The notes under the pieces were generated by a model that was not told the DNA's origin, searched no databases, and saw only the letters and a list, made by a program, of their open reading frames with translations. Position numbers and translations under genes: made by a program. Positions 22,652 through 31,257 of a DNA stretch of 64,000 bases are shown piece after piece. Each line of letters opens with the position of its first letter. Within the stretch, counting starts at the first letter, position 1. Source of the stretch: Curtobacterium sp. VKM Ac-2865 (GTDB lineage Bacteria; Actinomycetota; Actinomycetes; Actinomycetales; Microbacteriaceae); the NCBI RefSeq assembly GCF_015350905.1, contig NZ_JADKRZ010000001.1:806001-870000 (forward strand), in the 5' to 3' direction.

Positions 22652-24562
22652 CTAGGCGGACTCGGCGTCGGCGCGCAGCCGCATCCGCTGCGCGTCGAGG
22701 TCGACGAGCTGCCGCTGGATCTCACCACGGCGGTCGGACTGCTCGTTCGGGTCGGCGCGCTGCAGCTGCCCGAGGAGCGAGGCCTTGCGCGCGAGCAGGT
22801 CCCGCTCGACGAGCGCCACGACGATCCCGCGGCAGTAGATGGCGAGGTCCTCGTCGGTGCGGGCGGGGATCGGCGCCAGCGCGAGCTCGGACACCAGGCC
22901 GCGGACGGGCGCCGGCACGTCCGAGGTGAGGCGGTCGAGCCAGTCCGACGCACCGAGGGCATCGACGTTGGCCACGACGGCGTCCCGCACCACGGCGAGC
23001 ATCGGCGCGGAGAAGGTCGCTGCGGCGGCGAGGCCGAGCAGTGGCGCACCGACCGACGTCGGCTGCTGCACCATCGCCATCACGGCGTCGCGCTCCATCC
23101 GGGTGATGAGGTCGTTCGGCAGCGACCGGAGTCCGGCGACCGGCTCGTCGAGCGGTGCGACGAGCTGCCCGCCCGGGCCGGCTTGGCCGACCGGCACCGA
23201 GCTGTGCGAGCGGGCGTCCGAGGCGGCGCGGGAACGAGCGCCCTCGACGGCACTCCGGACCTCGCCCATCTCGAGGCCGAGCCACCCCGCGAGCTCCCGG
23301 ACGTAGCCCTGGGTCAGCGAACGGTCACGGATGCCGGCGAGCACGGGCGCGGCCGACCGGAGCGCGGCGACGCGGCCCTCCACCGTCTCGAGGTCGTGGC
23401 CGTCGAGCGTGCGACGGATCATGAACTCGAACATCGGACGCTTGTTGGTCACCAGTCGGCGGATCGCGTCGTCGCCCCGCGCCAACCGGAGGTCGCACGG
23501 GTCGAGGCCGCCGGGCGCCACGGCGACGTAGGTCTGTGCGGCGAAGCGCTGCTCCTCGGCGAACGCCCTGGACGCGGCCCGCTGGCCGGCCTCGTCCGGG
23601 TCGAACGTGAAGACGACCTCGCCGTTGGCGTTCGGGTCGCCCCCGCTGACGTCGCCGAGCATCGGCCGCAGCACCTTGATGTGGTCGACACCGAACGACG
23701 TGCCGCACGTGGCGACCGCGGTGGTGATGCCGGCGAGGTGGCAGGCCATGACGTCGGTGTAGCCCTCGACGATGACGACCTGCTTCTGCTTCGAGATGTC
23801 GCGGCGGGCGAGGTCGAGCCCGTAGAGCACGTGGCTCTTGTGGTAGATCGGGGTCTCGGGGGTGTTGAGGTACTTCGGGCCCTTGTCGTCCTCGAGCAGC
23901 CGCCGGGCACCGAAGCCGATCGTGGCGCCGGTGACGTCGCGGATCGGCCACATCAGGCGCCCACGGAAGCGGTCGTACGGAGACCGGTCACCCTGGCTGA
24001 CGAGCCCGGCCGAGGTCAGTTCCTCGAGCGTGAAGCCCTGCCCCTTGAGGTGGTCCTTCAGCGCGTCGAACGACTTCGGGGCGAACCCCACGCCGAAGTG
24101 CGCCGCGGCGGCCGGGTCGAAGCCGCGCTCCCCCAGGAAGCGCCGGGCGGGCTCGGCCTGCGGCGTCGTGAGCTGCGCGACGTAGTACTTGGCCGCGGCC
24201 TCGTTCGCCGCGATGAGCCGCGCCCGGGTGTTGTAGTCGGTGCGGGGCCCGTCGCCCTCGTCGTAGTGGAGGGTGAAGCCGATCTTCGCGGCCATCCGCT
24301 CGACGGCCTCGGAGAACGTGGTGTGGTCCTGCTTCATGATGAAGCTGAAGACGTCGCCGTCCTCGCCGCACCCGAAGCAGTGGTACCGCCCGACCTGCGG
24401 GCGGACGTGGAACGACGGGGAGCGCTCGTCGTGGAAGGGGCAGAGTCCCTTCAACGAGCCCACCCCGGCGGACTTCAGCGTGACGTAGTCACCGACGACG
24501 TCGGCGATGTTCACGCGTGCGCGAACCTCGTCGATGTCGTTCCGCGCGATGAGTCCAGCCAC
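22652..24562 (-). CDS. dnaG: DNA primase
   Basis: Makes RNA primers for DNA replication. The 636-residue protein has the N-terminal CHC2 zinc-binding domain (LCPFHDERSPSFHV and YHCFGCGEDGD, residues about 40-66). The RNA-polymerase/Toprim core follows with the EGYTDV motif and the DxD-type FTFDPDEAG. A C-terminal DnaB-interaction region runs from about residue 450 and is less conserved. ATG 24562 fits the family start MAGLIARNDIDEVRARVNIADVV. Third gene of a dus-dgt-dnaG operon, 39 bases after dgt, an arrangement common in actinobacteria. Followed by the A2/B2 repeats. Confidence 0.96.
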   Translation of the reverse strand: MAGLIARNDIDEVRARVNIADVVGDYVTLKSAGVGSLKGLCPFHDERSPSFHVRPQVGRYHCFGCGEDGDVFSFIMKQDHTTFSEAVERMAAKIGFTLHYDEGDGPRTDYNTRARLIAANEAAAKYYVAQLTTPQAEPARRFLGERGFDPAAAAHFGVGFAPKSFDALKDHLKGQGFTLEELTSAGLVSQGDRSPYDRFRGRLMWPIRDVTGATIGFGARRLLEDDKGPKYLNTPETPIYHKSHVLYGLDLARRDISKQKQVVIVEGYTDVMACHLAGITTAVATCGTSFGVDHIKVLRPMLGDVSGGDPNANGEVVFTFDPDEAGQRAASRAFAEEQRFAAQTYVAVAPGGLDPCDLRLARGDDAIRRLVTNKRPMFEFMIRRTLDGHDLETVEGRVAALRSAAPVLAGIRDRSLTQGYVRELAGWLGLEMGEVRSAVEGARSRAASDARSHSSVPVGQAGPGGQLVAPLDEPVAGLRSLPNDLITRMERDAVMAMVQQPTSVGAPLLGLAAAATFSAPMLAVVRDAVVANVDALGASDWLDRLTSDVPAPVRGLVSELALAPIPARTDEDLAIYCRGIVVALVERDLLARKASLLGQLQRADPNEQSDRRGEIQRQLVDLDAQRMRLRADAESA

Positions 24563-24601
24563 CCCTCGATCCTAGTTCGCGGGACTGGGCACGCCGACCG
24601 C

Positions 24602-25891
24602 TCAGACGGGGATGTGGACGGTCTCGCGTTCGCCCACGACGAGACGACGGTGCCATGCGATCGCGCCCTGGTCGGTGAGGTTCGCGACCTGGTCCACGAC
24701 GGCCCGCAGGCGCCCGGTGTCGTCGTCGGCCTGGCGCCAGTCGGCGGCGAACCCGGGCTCGAGGGCGTCGTCACCGCGATCGGCCAGCACGTCGAGGAGC
24801 TCGGTCAGCACACGGCGCTGGTCCTCGTACACCGGCTGCCGGTCGCCCTGCGTCATCACGAACGCCGCGACGATGCCCTTGAGCACCGCGATCTCGCCGA
24901 TGATCTCCGGCGGGGTGACGACCGACGCGGCGAACCGGACCAGCGACCCCGAGGCGTAGGCGTCCCGCGTGGCCGTCGTCGCCGTGCGGGCGAACCGACC
25001 GATGAGCTGCGACGTCAGGTTCTTCAGCCGGGCGGAGTCGCGTCGGGAGCCGTCGTACGAGGTCATCCACAGCGGCAGCGCCCGGAGTCGGTCGAAGGCC
25101 TCGAGCAGTTCGTCGCGGCTGAGGTCGTCCCCGACCCAGGCGTGCATGGCGGACACGATGTCGTTCTCGCCGACCCGGTCCCCCAGCGCGGCGACGTCGA
25201 TGAACCCGGCGACGACGGCGTCCTCGAAGTCGTGGACGGAGTACGCGATGTCGTCGGACAGGTCCATCACCTGGGCCTCGATGCAGCGCTGGCGTCGGGG
25301 AGCGCCGGCGCGGAGCCACTCGAAGGCGTCGTGGTCGTCGTCGTAGAACCCGAACTTCGTGCGCCCGGAGGACGCTTCGCCGACACCCTGCGACGCCGGC
25401 CACGGGTACTTGCACGAGGCGTCGAGCGATGCCCGGGTCAGGTTGAGACCGTAGGCGCGGTCCTGGTCCGGCCCGGAGCCGTAGACCTTCGGCTCGAGCC
25501 GCGTGAGCAGCCGCAGGGTCTGCGCGTTGCCCTCGAACCCGCCGATGCCCACCGCCCAGGCGTTGACCGCGGTCTCGCCGTTGTGGCCGAACGGCGGGTG
25601 GCCGATGTCGTGTGCCAGGCAGGCGGTGTCGACGACGTCGGGGTCGAGCCCGAGCGAGTCGGCGAGCTCCCGGCCGACCTGAGCGACCTCGAGCGAGTGC
25701 GTCAGGCGGTTCCGCGCGAAGTCGAGCCCCGTCGTCGGGCTGAGCACCTGGGTCTTGGCGGCCAGACGCCTGAGCGCGCTGGAGTGCAGCAGGCGGGCGC
25801 GGTCACGGGCGAAGTCGGAGCGGCGGCTGCCGTGCTCCTCGGGCAGCCAGCGCTCGGCGTCGGCGGGCCCGTACGAGGCGGTGGCGCTCAT
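24602..25891 (-). CDS. dgt: Deoxyguanosinetriphosphate triphosphohydrolase-like HD-domain protein
   Basis: 429-residue HD-superfamily dNTP triphosphohydrolase, predicted to split dGTP (or other dNTPs) to the nucleoside and triphosphate. The metal site is visible: His in RLTHSLEVAQ, His-Asp in CLAHDIGHPPFGHNGE and a distal Asp in QVMDLSDDIAYSVHDFEDA. The C-terminal dGTPase domain runs to the end. ATG 25891 overlaps the dus stop by four bases. With dnaG directly downstream, dNTP control and replication priming are in one transcript. Confidence 0.94.
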   Translation of the reverse strand: MSATASYGPADAERWLPEEHGSRRSDFARDRARLLHSSALRRLAAKTQVLSPTTGLDFARNRLTHSLEVAQVGRELADSLGLDPDVVDTACLAHDIGHPPFGHNGETAVNAWAVGIGGFEGNAQTLRLLTRLEPKVYGSGPDQDRAYGLNLTRASLDASCKYPWPASQGVGEASSGRTKFGFYDDDHDAFEWLRAGAPRRQRCIEAQVMDLSDDIAYSVHDFEDAVVAGFIDVAALGDRVGENDIVSAMHAWVGDDLSRDELLEAFDRLRALPLWMTSYDGSRRDSARLKNLTSQLIGRFARTATTATRDAYASGSLVRFAASVVTPPEIIGEIAVLKGIVAAFVMTQGDRQPVYEDQRRVLTELLDVLADRGDDALEPGFAADWRQADDDTGRLRAVVDQVANLTDQGAIAWHRRLVVGERETVHIPV

Positions 25892-27078
25892 CCGCCGCTG
25901 TGGTGCATCTCGGCGGCGGCGAGGACCTTGCGGAACTCCGCGTCGACGTCGTGGGACTCGAGCCAGCGGTCGGGCAGTGCCGTCCGCTTCGGGTGCCCGG
26001 CGCGACCGCGGGGGCCCTCGGCACCGGCACCCGGGTAGGGGGCCGCGGCGTCGAGCTGGCCGAGCAGGTCGTCGATCTCCTGCAGGCTCGATGCCAGTGC
26101 GAGCCCGGACCGGACGTCGCTGCCGATGGGGTACCCCTTGAAGTACCAGGCGACGTGCTTGCGCATGTCGCGGCACCCGTGGTCCTCGGACTCGAAGAAC
26201 TCCACGAGCAGCTCCACGTGTCGACGGAACCCCTCGGCGACCTCCCCGAGGGTCGGCATGTAGCGCAGCCCCTCGCCGCGGAACGCCGCCGCGAGGTCGC
26301 CGAACAACCACGGCCGCCCCAGGCAGCCGCGCCCGACGACGACACCGTCGCAGCCGGTCTCGTCGACCATGCGCAGGGCGTCGGCGGCGGACCAGATGTC
26401 GCCGTTGCCGAGGACGGGGATGTCGGTGACCGCTTCCTTCAGCGTCGCGATCGCCGACCAGTCCGCCTGGCCGGAGTAGTGCTCGTTCGCGGTGCGCGCG
26501 TGCAGCGAGACCGCGGCGACGCCGGCGTCCCGCGCGATGCGGGCGGCGTCGAGGTAGGTGAGGTGGTCGGCGTCGATGCCCTTGCGCATCTTCACCGTGA
26601 CGGGGACGTCCCCGGCGGCGCGGACGGCCTTCGTGACGAGGTCGCGGAACAGGTCCGTCTTCCACGGCAGCGCCGCACCGCCGCCCTTGCGCGTGACCTT
26701 CGGCACCGGGCACCCGAAGTTCAGGTCGATGTGGTCGGCGCGGTCCTCGGACACGAGCATGGTGACGGCTTCGGCCACGGTGTTCGGCTCGACGCCGTAC
26801 AGCTGGATCGACCGCGGGGTCTCGGACTCGTGGTGCTGGATGAGCCGCATCGACTCGGGCGTGCGTTCGACCAGGGCGCGGGACGTGATCATCTCGCAGA
26901 CGTACAGCCCGGCGCCGTACTCGCGGCAGAGCCGGCGGTAGGCCGTGTTCGTGATCCCGGCCATCGGCGCGAGCACGACGGGCACGTCGACCTGGATCGG
27001 GCCGATGCGCAGCGGCTTCGCCGGGACCCCGAGCGGGGCACCGGCGTGGGCGTCGACGGGTGCGTGTGTGATGGTCAT
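25888..27078 (-). CDS. dusB: tRNA-dihydrouridine synthase (DusB type)
   Basis: FMN/NADPH enzyme that reduces uridines in the tRNA D-loop. 396 residues with a TIM-barrel. Seen: VLAPMAGITNTAYRRLCREYGAG at the FMN site, NFGCPVPKVTRKGGGAAL with the catalytic Cys, VKMRKGI, HARTANEHYSGQADW, and phosphate-binding GNGDIW and GRGCLGRPW. The exact Dus subclass is inferred from the NifR3-like spacing. A Pro/Gly/Arg-rich stretch near residue 350 interrupts the C-terminal helical domain. First gene of the dus-dgt-dnaG operon; divergent from ybaK with 74 bases between. Confidence 0.93.
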   Translation of the reverse strand: MTITHAPVDAHAGAPLGVPAKPLRIGPIQVDVPVVLAPMAGITNTAYRRLCREYGAGLYVCEMITSRALVERTPESMRLIQHHESETPRSIQLYGVEPNTVAEAVTMLVSEDRADHIDLNFGCPVPKVTRKGGGAALPWKTDLFRDLVTKAVRAAGDVPVTVKMRKGIDADHLTYLDAARIARDAGVAAVSLHARTANEHYSGQADWSAIATLKEAVTDIPVLGNGDIWSAADALRMVDETGCDGVVVGRGCLGRPWLFGDLAAAFRGEGLRYMPTLGEVAEGFRRHVELLVEFFESEDHGCRDMRKHVAWYFKGYPIGSDVRSGLALASSLQEIDDLLGQLDAAAPYPGAGAEGPRGRAGHPKRTALPDRWLESHDVDAEFRKVLAAAEMHHSGG

Positions 27079-27152
27079 ACCCCTTCATTGTCCCATGCCC
27101 CTCGCCATCCCTGCGGAAGCGCGGACAGCTGTGGAGAACTAGCGTTGTCCCC

Positions 27153-27638
27153 ATGACGACGACCGACCCCATCGCCCGCTTCGACGCCGACGCCACCGCC
27201 CGCGGGCTGCACGTCGAGGTCGTCGAACGTCCCGCCGCGGACTCCCTGGCCCAGGCCGCCGAACTGCTCGGCATCACGGCTGGCGACGTCGTGAAGACCC
27301 TCGTCGTGAAGCGCCACGACGGCGACTTCGTGCTGGCGCTCGTCCCCGGCGGCCGCAGCATCGCCTGGAAGAAGCTCCGCGCCGTCGTCGGCGTCAACAA
27401 GCTCTCGATGCCCGACGCCGCCACGGCCCTCGAGGCCTCCGGCTACGAACGCGGCACCATCACCCCGATCGGCGCGACCGGGGACCTGCCCGTCTACGCC
27501 GACGAGCGGATCGTCGGCCGCCGGGTGGCACTCGGCGCCGGCCGACACGGCGCGAGCGCCTTCGTGGACGCCGACGACCTCATCGCCGCGTACGGCGCGA
27601 CGGTCGCCGACATCACGGACGAGGAACCGCAGCGCTGA
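27153..27638 (+). CDS. ybaK: YbaK/EbsC-family aminoacyl-tRNA deacylase
   Basis: 161-residue trans-editing enzyme predicted to hydrolyse mischarged tRNA (Cys-tRNA-Pro in well-studied members). The YbaK fold is recognisable: LGITAGDVVKTLVVKRHDGDFVLALVPGG with the conserved Lys, the KLRAVVGVNKLSMPDAATAL segment and the GYERGTITPIG loop. ATG 27153 stands six bases after TAGCGT, a possible -10 box, so a leaderless transcript is likely. Single gene, divergent from dusB, convergent with the small ORF after dsbA. Confidence 0.9.
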   Translation: MTTTDPIARFDADATARGLHVEVVERPAADSLAQAAELLGITAGDVVKTLVVKRHDGDFVLALVPGGRSIAWKKLRAVVGVNKLSMPDAATALEASGYERGTITPIGATGDLPVYADERIVGRRVALGAGRHGASAFVDADDLIAAYGATVADITDEEPQR

Positions 27639-27674
27639 AGCGACGAGGAACGCTGGCGCTGGCCAGGGACGCCC

Positions 27675-27860
27675 TCAGTCCGGGACCTCGCTCCAGTCCC
27701 CCTCGGCGCCGGGCACGAAGCACGCGTCGCCCTCGCAGACCGGTGCCCCACCGGGGGTGACCAGCGTCAGGAGCGCAGGTCGAGCCTCCAGACCGACCTT
27801 TCCGTCCACACCGGCCGGGAGGCCCGCCCCACCGCCCGCAGGCATGCCGAGGCCCGTCAT
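27675..27860 (-). CDS. Small protein translationally coupled to DsbA-family gene, function unknown
   Basis: 61 codons. The ATG overlaps the stop of the DsbA-family gene by four bases (27857-27860), the same coupling used by true operon genes nearby. The N-terminal half is Gly/Pro/Ala-rich and includes the dispersed GGAGGCTCG-type motif (27780-27791). The C-terminal half LLTLVTPGGAPVCEGDACFVPG holds a Cys-x4-Cys pair that could be a thiol site linked to the oxidoreductase. No family recognised; a chance ORF cannot be excluded. Confidence 0.5.
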   Translation of the reverse strand: MTGLGMPAGGGAGLPAGVDGKVGLEARPALLTLVTPGGAPVCEGDACFVPGAEGDWSEVPD

Positions 27861-28591
27861 CGGGTCGCCGCCACGTCGGCGCTCGCGTCGTCCGTCGCGC
27901 GCTCGGTCGCCGAGGCGACCTCCTCCGGCGTCGTGCCGCGGAGCGCGACGACCTGCTGCAGCACCTGCTCGAACGCCGCCGGGTCCTGGGCGCCCGAGAC
28001 GCCGTACTTGCCGTCGATGACGAAGAACGGCACCCCGTTGATGCCGAAGGCCTGCGCCTGGGCCTGGTCGGCGCGCACGGCGGCGAGCTGGGCGTCGTCG
28101 CGGAGGGTGCGCAGCACCTCGTCGCGGTCGAGCCCGACCTCGGCGCCGAGGTCGGCAAGCGAGTCGTCCTGTCCGACGTGCTCACCGCGCTCGAAGTAGG
28201 CGGCGAAGAGCCGCTCGACCATCTCGAGCTGCTTGCCGTGCTGCTTGGCGAGGTGGATGACCTGGTGCGCCTTCACCGTGTTGGTGTGCCGGAGGGCGTC
28301 GTAGTCGTAGTGCAGGTCGACCTGCGCGGCGATGCCGGCGACCTGGTCGATCATCTGCTGCGCCTGCTGCACCGGCAGGCCCTTGTGCTGGGAGAGGAAC
28401 TCGGCTTCGGTCCCCTCGAAGTCCACCGGGGTGTCGGGGCTCAGCTCGAACGAGTGGTACTCGATCTCGACACTGTGCCCATCACCCGTGGCACCGAACG
28501 CGGCGACGCCGGCCTCGAACTTGCGCTTGCCGATGTAGCACCAGGGGCAGGCGATGTCAGACCAGACGTCCACCTTCACAGAGTCGCTCAT
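27857..28591 (-). CDS. DsbA-family oxidoreductase (FrnE-like)
   Basis: 244-residue thioredoxin-fold protein with the active-site motif SDIACPWCYIGKRKFE (Cys-Pro-Trp-Cys) near residue 12 and the cis-Pro loop GVPFFVIDGKYGVSGAQ near residue 175. The large helical insert is that of the 2-hydroxychromene isomerase/FrnE branch. There is no signal peptide, so it acts in the cytoplasm, probably as a disulfide oxidoreductase or isomerase. The ATG at 28591 begins the family sequence MSDSVKVDVWSD; an in-frame upstream start at 28636 would add non-conserved residues. Followed by a coupled small ORF with its own Cys pair. Confidence 0.9.
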   Translation of the reverse strand: MSDSVKVDVWSDIACPWCYIGKRKFEAGVAAFGATGDGHSVEIEYHSFELSPDTPVDFEGTEAEFLSQHKGLPVQQAQQMIDQVAGIAAQVDLHYDYDALRHTNTVKAHQVIHLAKQHGKQLEMVERLFAAYFERGEHVGQDDSLADLGAEVGLDRDEVLRTLRDDAQLAAVRADQAQAQAFGINGVPFFVIDGKYGVSGAQDPAAFEQVLQQVVALRGTTPEEVASATERATDDASADVAATR

Positions 28592-28627
28592 GCTCAACGA
28601 CAACGCGGCCGTGGTGCTCCTATTCCT

Positions 28628-28692
28628 GCACCACACCGCGCAACGGACACAGCACCACGACGATGCGCGGTGCTGTGTCCGTTCCGTGGTGC
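28628..28692. terminator. Compound stem-loop after glyS, family C copy 1
   Basis: Inner arms AACGGACACAGCACC (28642-28656) and GGTGCTGTGTCCGTT (28669-28683) are perfect around a 12-base loop ACGACGATGCGC. Outer arms GCACCAC/GTGGTGC flank them. It lies 22 bases after the glyS stop. Its loop resembles that of 55431-55484. Confidence 0.75.
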
Positions 28693-28714
28693 CGTGGCGC
28701 CGTGGTGGTGCCGG

Positions 28715-30112
28715 CTACGCGCCGAGCAGGCGCTCCGCGAGGTACCCCTGCAGGCGGTCGAGGCCGACGCGCTCCTGGCTCATCGTGTCGCGCTCGCGCA
28801 CGGTGACGGCCTGGTCCTCGAGCGTGTCGAAGTCGACGGTGATGCAGAACGGCGTGCCGATCTCGTCGTGGCGACGGTAGCGACGACCGATCGCGCCGGC
28901 GTCGTCGAAGTCCACGTTCCAGACCTTGCGCAGGTCGTCAGCGAGGCCGCGGGCGACGGGCGAGAGCTGCTCGTTGCGGGACAGCGGCAGCACGGCGGCC
29001 TTGACGGGCGCCAGGCGCGGGTCGAGGCGCAGCACGGTGCGCTTGTCCACGCCGCCCTTCGCGTTCGGGGCCTCGTCCTCGTGGTACGCGTCGAGCAGGA
29101 ACGCCATGAGCGCACGCGTCAGGCCGAACGACGGCTCGATGACGTACGGCACGTACTTCTCGTTCGCCGCCTGGTCGAAGAAGCGAAGGTCCTTGCCCGA
29201 GGACTCGATGTGGTTGTTGAGGTCGAAGTCCGTGCGGTTCGCGACGCCCATGAGCTCGCCCCACTCGGTGCCCTGGAAACCGAAGCGGTACTCGATGTCG
29301 GCGGTGGCGTCGGAGTAGTGCGCACGCTCGCCGTCCGGCACGTCGAAGCGGCGCAGGTTCTCCGGGTCGATGCCGAGGTCGGTGAACCACGCGACCGAGT
29401 CGGCGATCCACTGCTCGTAGTGCTCCCCCGCCGAGGCCGGCGGGACGAAGTACTCGATCTCCATCTGCTCGAACTCGCGCGTGCGGAAGATGAAGTTGCC
29501 GGGCGTGATCTCGTTGCGGAACGCCTTGCCGACCTGGCCGATGCCGAACGGGGGCTTCATCCGGCTGGTCGTGACGACCTGGGCGAAGTCGACGAAGATG
29601 CCTTGCGCGGTCTCCGGGCGGAGGAAGTTCAGGCCCTCCTCCGACTCGACCGGGCCGAGGTAGGTCTTGAGCATGCCGGAGAACTCGCGGGGCTCGGTCC
29701 ACTCACCGCGGGTGCCGCAGTTCGAGCAGGCGATCTCCGCCATGCCGCCCTCGGGCGCGCGGCCCTTCTTGGCCTCGAAGGCCTCGATGAGGTGGTCCTC
29801 GCGGAAGCGGTGGTGGCAGTGCAGGCACTCGACGAGCGGGTCGGTGAACGTCGCGACGTGCCCGGAGGCCTCCCACACCTTGCGGGGCAGGATGACGGCG
29901 GAGTCGAGCCCGACCATGTCCCCGCGTCCGCGGACGAACCGCTGCCACCACTGGCGCTTGATGTTCTCCTTCAGCTCGACGCCGAGGGGCCCGTAGTCCC
30001 ACGCCGAGCGCGAACCGCCGTAGATCTCACCCGACTGGAAGACGAAGCCGCGGCCTTTCGCGAGGGCGATGACCGAGTCGAGACGGGAGGGCTGAGCCAA
30101 GGAGAACTCCAT
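28715..30112 (-). CDS. glyS: Glycine--tRNA ligase (alpha2 type)
   Basis: Class II aminoacyl-tRNA synthetase that charges tRNA-Gly. The 465-residue length fits the homodimeric type. Seen: [23 protein letters not shown] at the N-terminus, a zinc-like HCHHRF/CSNCG insert, motif 2 ([25 protein letters not shown]), motif 3 ([14 protein letters not shown]), and the anticodon-binding domain [15 protein letters not shown] to the end. ATG 30112. Single gene between the DsbA-family gene and the aminotransferase, with a strong stem-loop downstream. Confidence 0.97.
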   Translation of the reverse strand: MEFSLAQPSRLDSVIALAKGRGFVFQSGEIYGGSRSAWDYGPLGVELKENIKRQWWQRFVRGRGDMVGLDSAVILPRKVWEASGHVATFTDPLVECLHCHHRFREDHLIEAFEAKKGRAPEGGMAEIACSNCGTRGEWTEPREFSGMLKTYLGPVESEEGLNFLRPETAQGIFVDFAQVVTTSRMKPPFGIGQVGKAFRNEITPGNFIFRTREFEQMEIEYFVPPASAGEHYEQWIADSVAWFTDLGIDPENLRRFDVPDGERAHYSDATADIEYRFGFQGTEWGELMGVANRTDFDLNNHIESSGKDLRFFDQAANEKYVPYVIEPSFGLTRALMAFLLDAYHEDEAPNAKGGVDKRTVLRLDPRLAPVKAAVLPLSRNEQLSPVARGLADDLRKVWNVDFDDAGAIGRRYRRHDEIGTPFCITVDFDTLEDQAVTVRERDTMSQERVGLDRLQGYLAERLLGA

Positions 30113-30160
30113 CAGTGTCGCCGAGCTGGATGCTCGGTGCGGGGAAGGGACCGGGCAAGC

Positions 30161-31195
30161 CTAACGGGCGAGCACCGCGGCGACGGCGTCCACGTCCGAC
30201 TCGTCGTTCCAGTGGTGGAAGGCGAGCCGGAGCCGCCCCGCACGGCCCGACGCGGTGATCCCCGCCGCCCGCAGCGCCGCCAGCGCGGAGCCGGACGCGT
30301 CCGGGATCGTCACGATCGCCTGCGTCTGCCGGGCCGACCCGATGGCGTCCGTCAGCCGGTCTGCGAGGCCGGTGGCGTGCCTCCAGGCCGATGCCGTGTC
30401 GAGGGACGCGACGTGCCGCAGGGCGGCGACCGCCCCGGGCCAGGCCTGCCAGGCCGGGGACACGTCGAAGCGGCGGGCGTCGTCGGCGAGCCGCATGGCC
30501 GGCCCGTAGCAGGAGGCCCAGACGTCCGCGCCCGCGTACCAGCCGGCCTGGGTCGGGCGCAGCCAGCCGAGCGCGTCGTCCGAGAGGGTCATGAAGGCGA
30601 CGCCGCGCGGCGCGCAGAGCCACTTGTAGGCGTGGGTGACCGTCACGTCGTACGGCTCGGCCGACACCGGCAGCACCCCGGCCGCCTGGGTGAGGTCGCA
30701 GAGCGTCCGGGCGCCGACCATGCGCGCAGCCGCGACGATGGCTGCCGAGTCCACGACGACGCCGGTGGCTGACTGCACGGCGGACCACGCGACGAGCGCG
30801 GTGTCGGACCGCAGACTGGTCGCCAGCGCCTGGAGCGGCACGCTCCGGACGCGGACGCCGCGGTGCGCCTGGGCGAGGAACGGGAACACGATCGAGCTGA
30901 AGTCACCGTCGGGCACGACCACCTCGGCGCCGTCGGGCAGCGCCGCCGCGACGACCGCCGTCATCGCCGAGGTCTGCGAGCCGGTCGCGATCCGCTCCGC
31001 GGGCACGCCGACCACCTGGCCGAAGAGCTCGCGGCCCGCCTCGACGAGGCCGCCGTAGCGGACCGGGTCCACGTGGCCGCCTCCCCAGAGGTCGAGGTCG
31101 GACCGCATCGCGGCGAGCGTCCCGTGCGTCGGGAGCCCGGCGGTGCAGGCGGCGAGGTAGCCGTGGCCGTCGACGAAGGAGTCCATGGACGCCAT
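30161..31195 (-). CDS. Class V aminotransferase (PLP-dependent)
   Basis: 344-residue fold-type I PLP enzyme related to cysteine desulfurases and kynureninases. The Schiff-base Lys lies in VTHAYKWLCAPRGVAFM and the cofactor Asp in TLCDLTQAAG. The GSQTSAMTAVVAAAL phosphate-binding loop is at about residue 68. The substrate cannot be told from sequence. Start ATG 31195 (MASMDSF) was preferred over one 51 bases upstream that would overlap the lysR promoter. It is transcribed divergently from the LysR gene with 62 bases between, the usual layout for a regulator and its target. Confidence 0.85.
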   Translation of the reverse strand: MASMDSFVDGHGYLAACTAGLPTHGTLAAMRSDLDLWGGGHVDPVRYGGLVEAGRELFGQVVGVPAERIATGSQTSAMTAVVAAALPDGAEVVVPDGDFSSIVFPFLAQAHRGVRVRSVPLQALATSLRSDTALVAWSAVQSATGVVVDSAAIVAAARMVGARTLCDLTQAAGVLPVSAEPYDVTVTHAYKWLCAPRGVAFMTLSDDALGWLRPTQAGWYAGADVWASCYGPAMRLADDARRFDVSPAWQAWPGAVAALRHVASLDTASAWRHATGLADRLTDAIGSARQTQAIVTIPDASGSALAALRAAGITASGRAGRLRLAFHHWNDESDVDAVAAVLAR

Positions 31196-31243
31196 CGTCG
31201 TGCCGGCCCGGGCATCACACCAGGACAGCTTGCTTCGCCCTGC

Positions 31244-31249
31244 CATAAC
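31244..31249 (+). promoter_or_regulatory. Divergent promoter region of lysR-type gene and aminotransferase
   Basis: CATAAC as a plus-strand -10 lies eight bases before the GTG of the LysR gene, which suggests a leaderless transcript. On the minus strand TTATGG at the same place may serve the aminotransferase, so the two promoters overlap. Confidence 0.4.
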
Positions 31250-31257
31250 ATCTCGTT

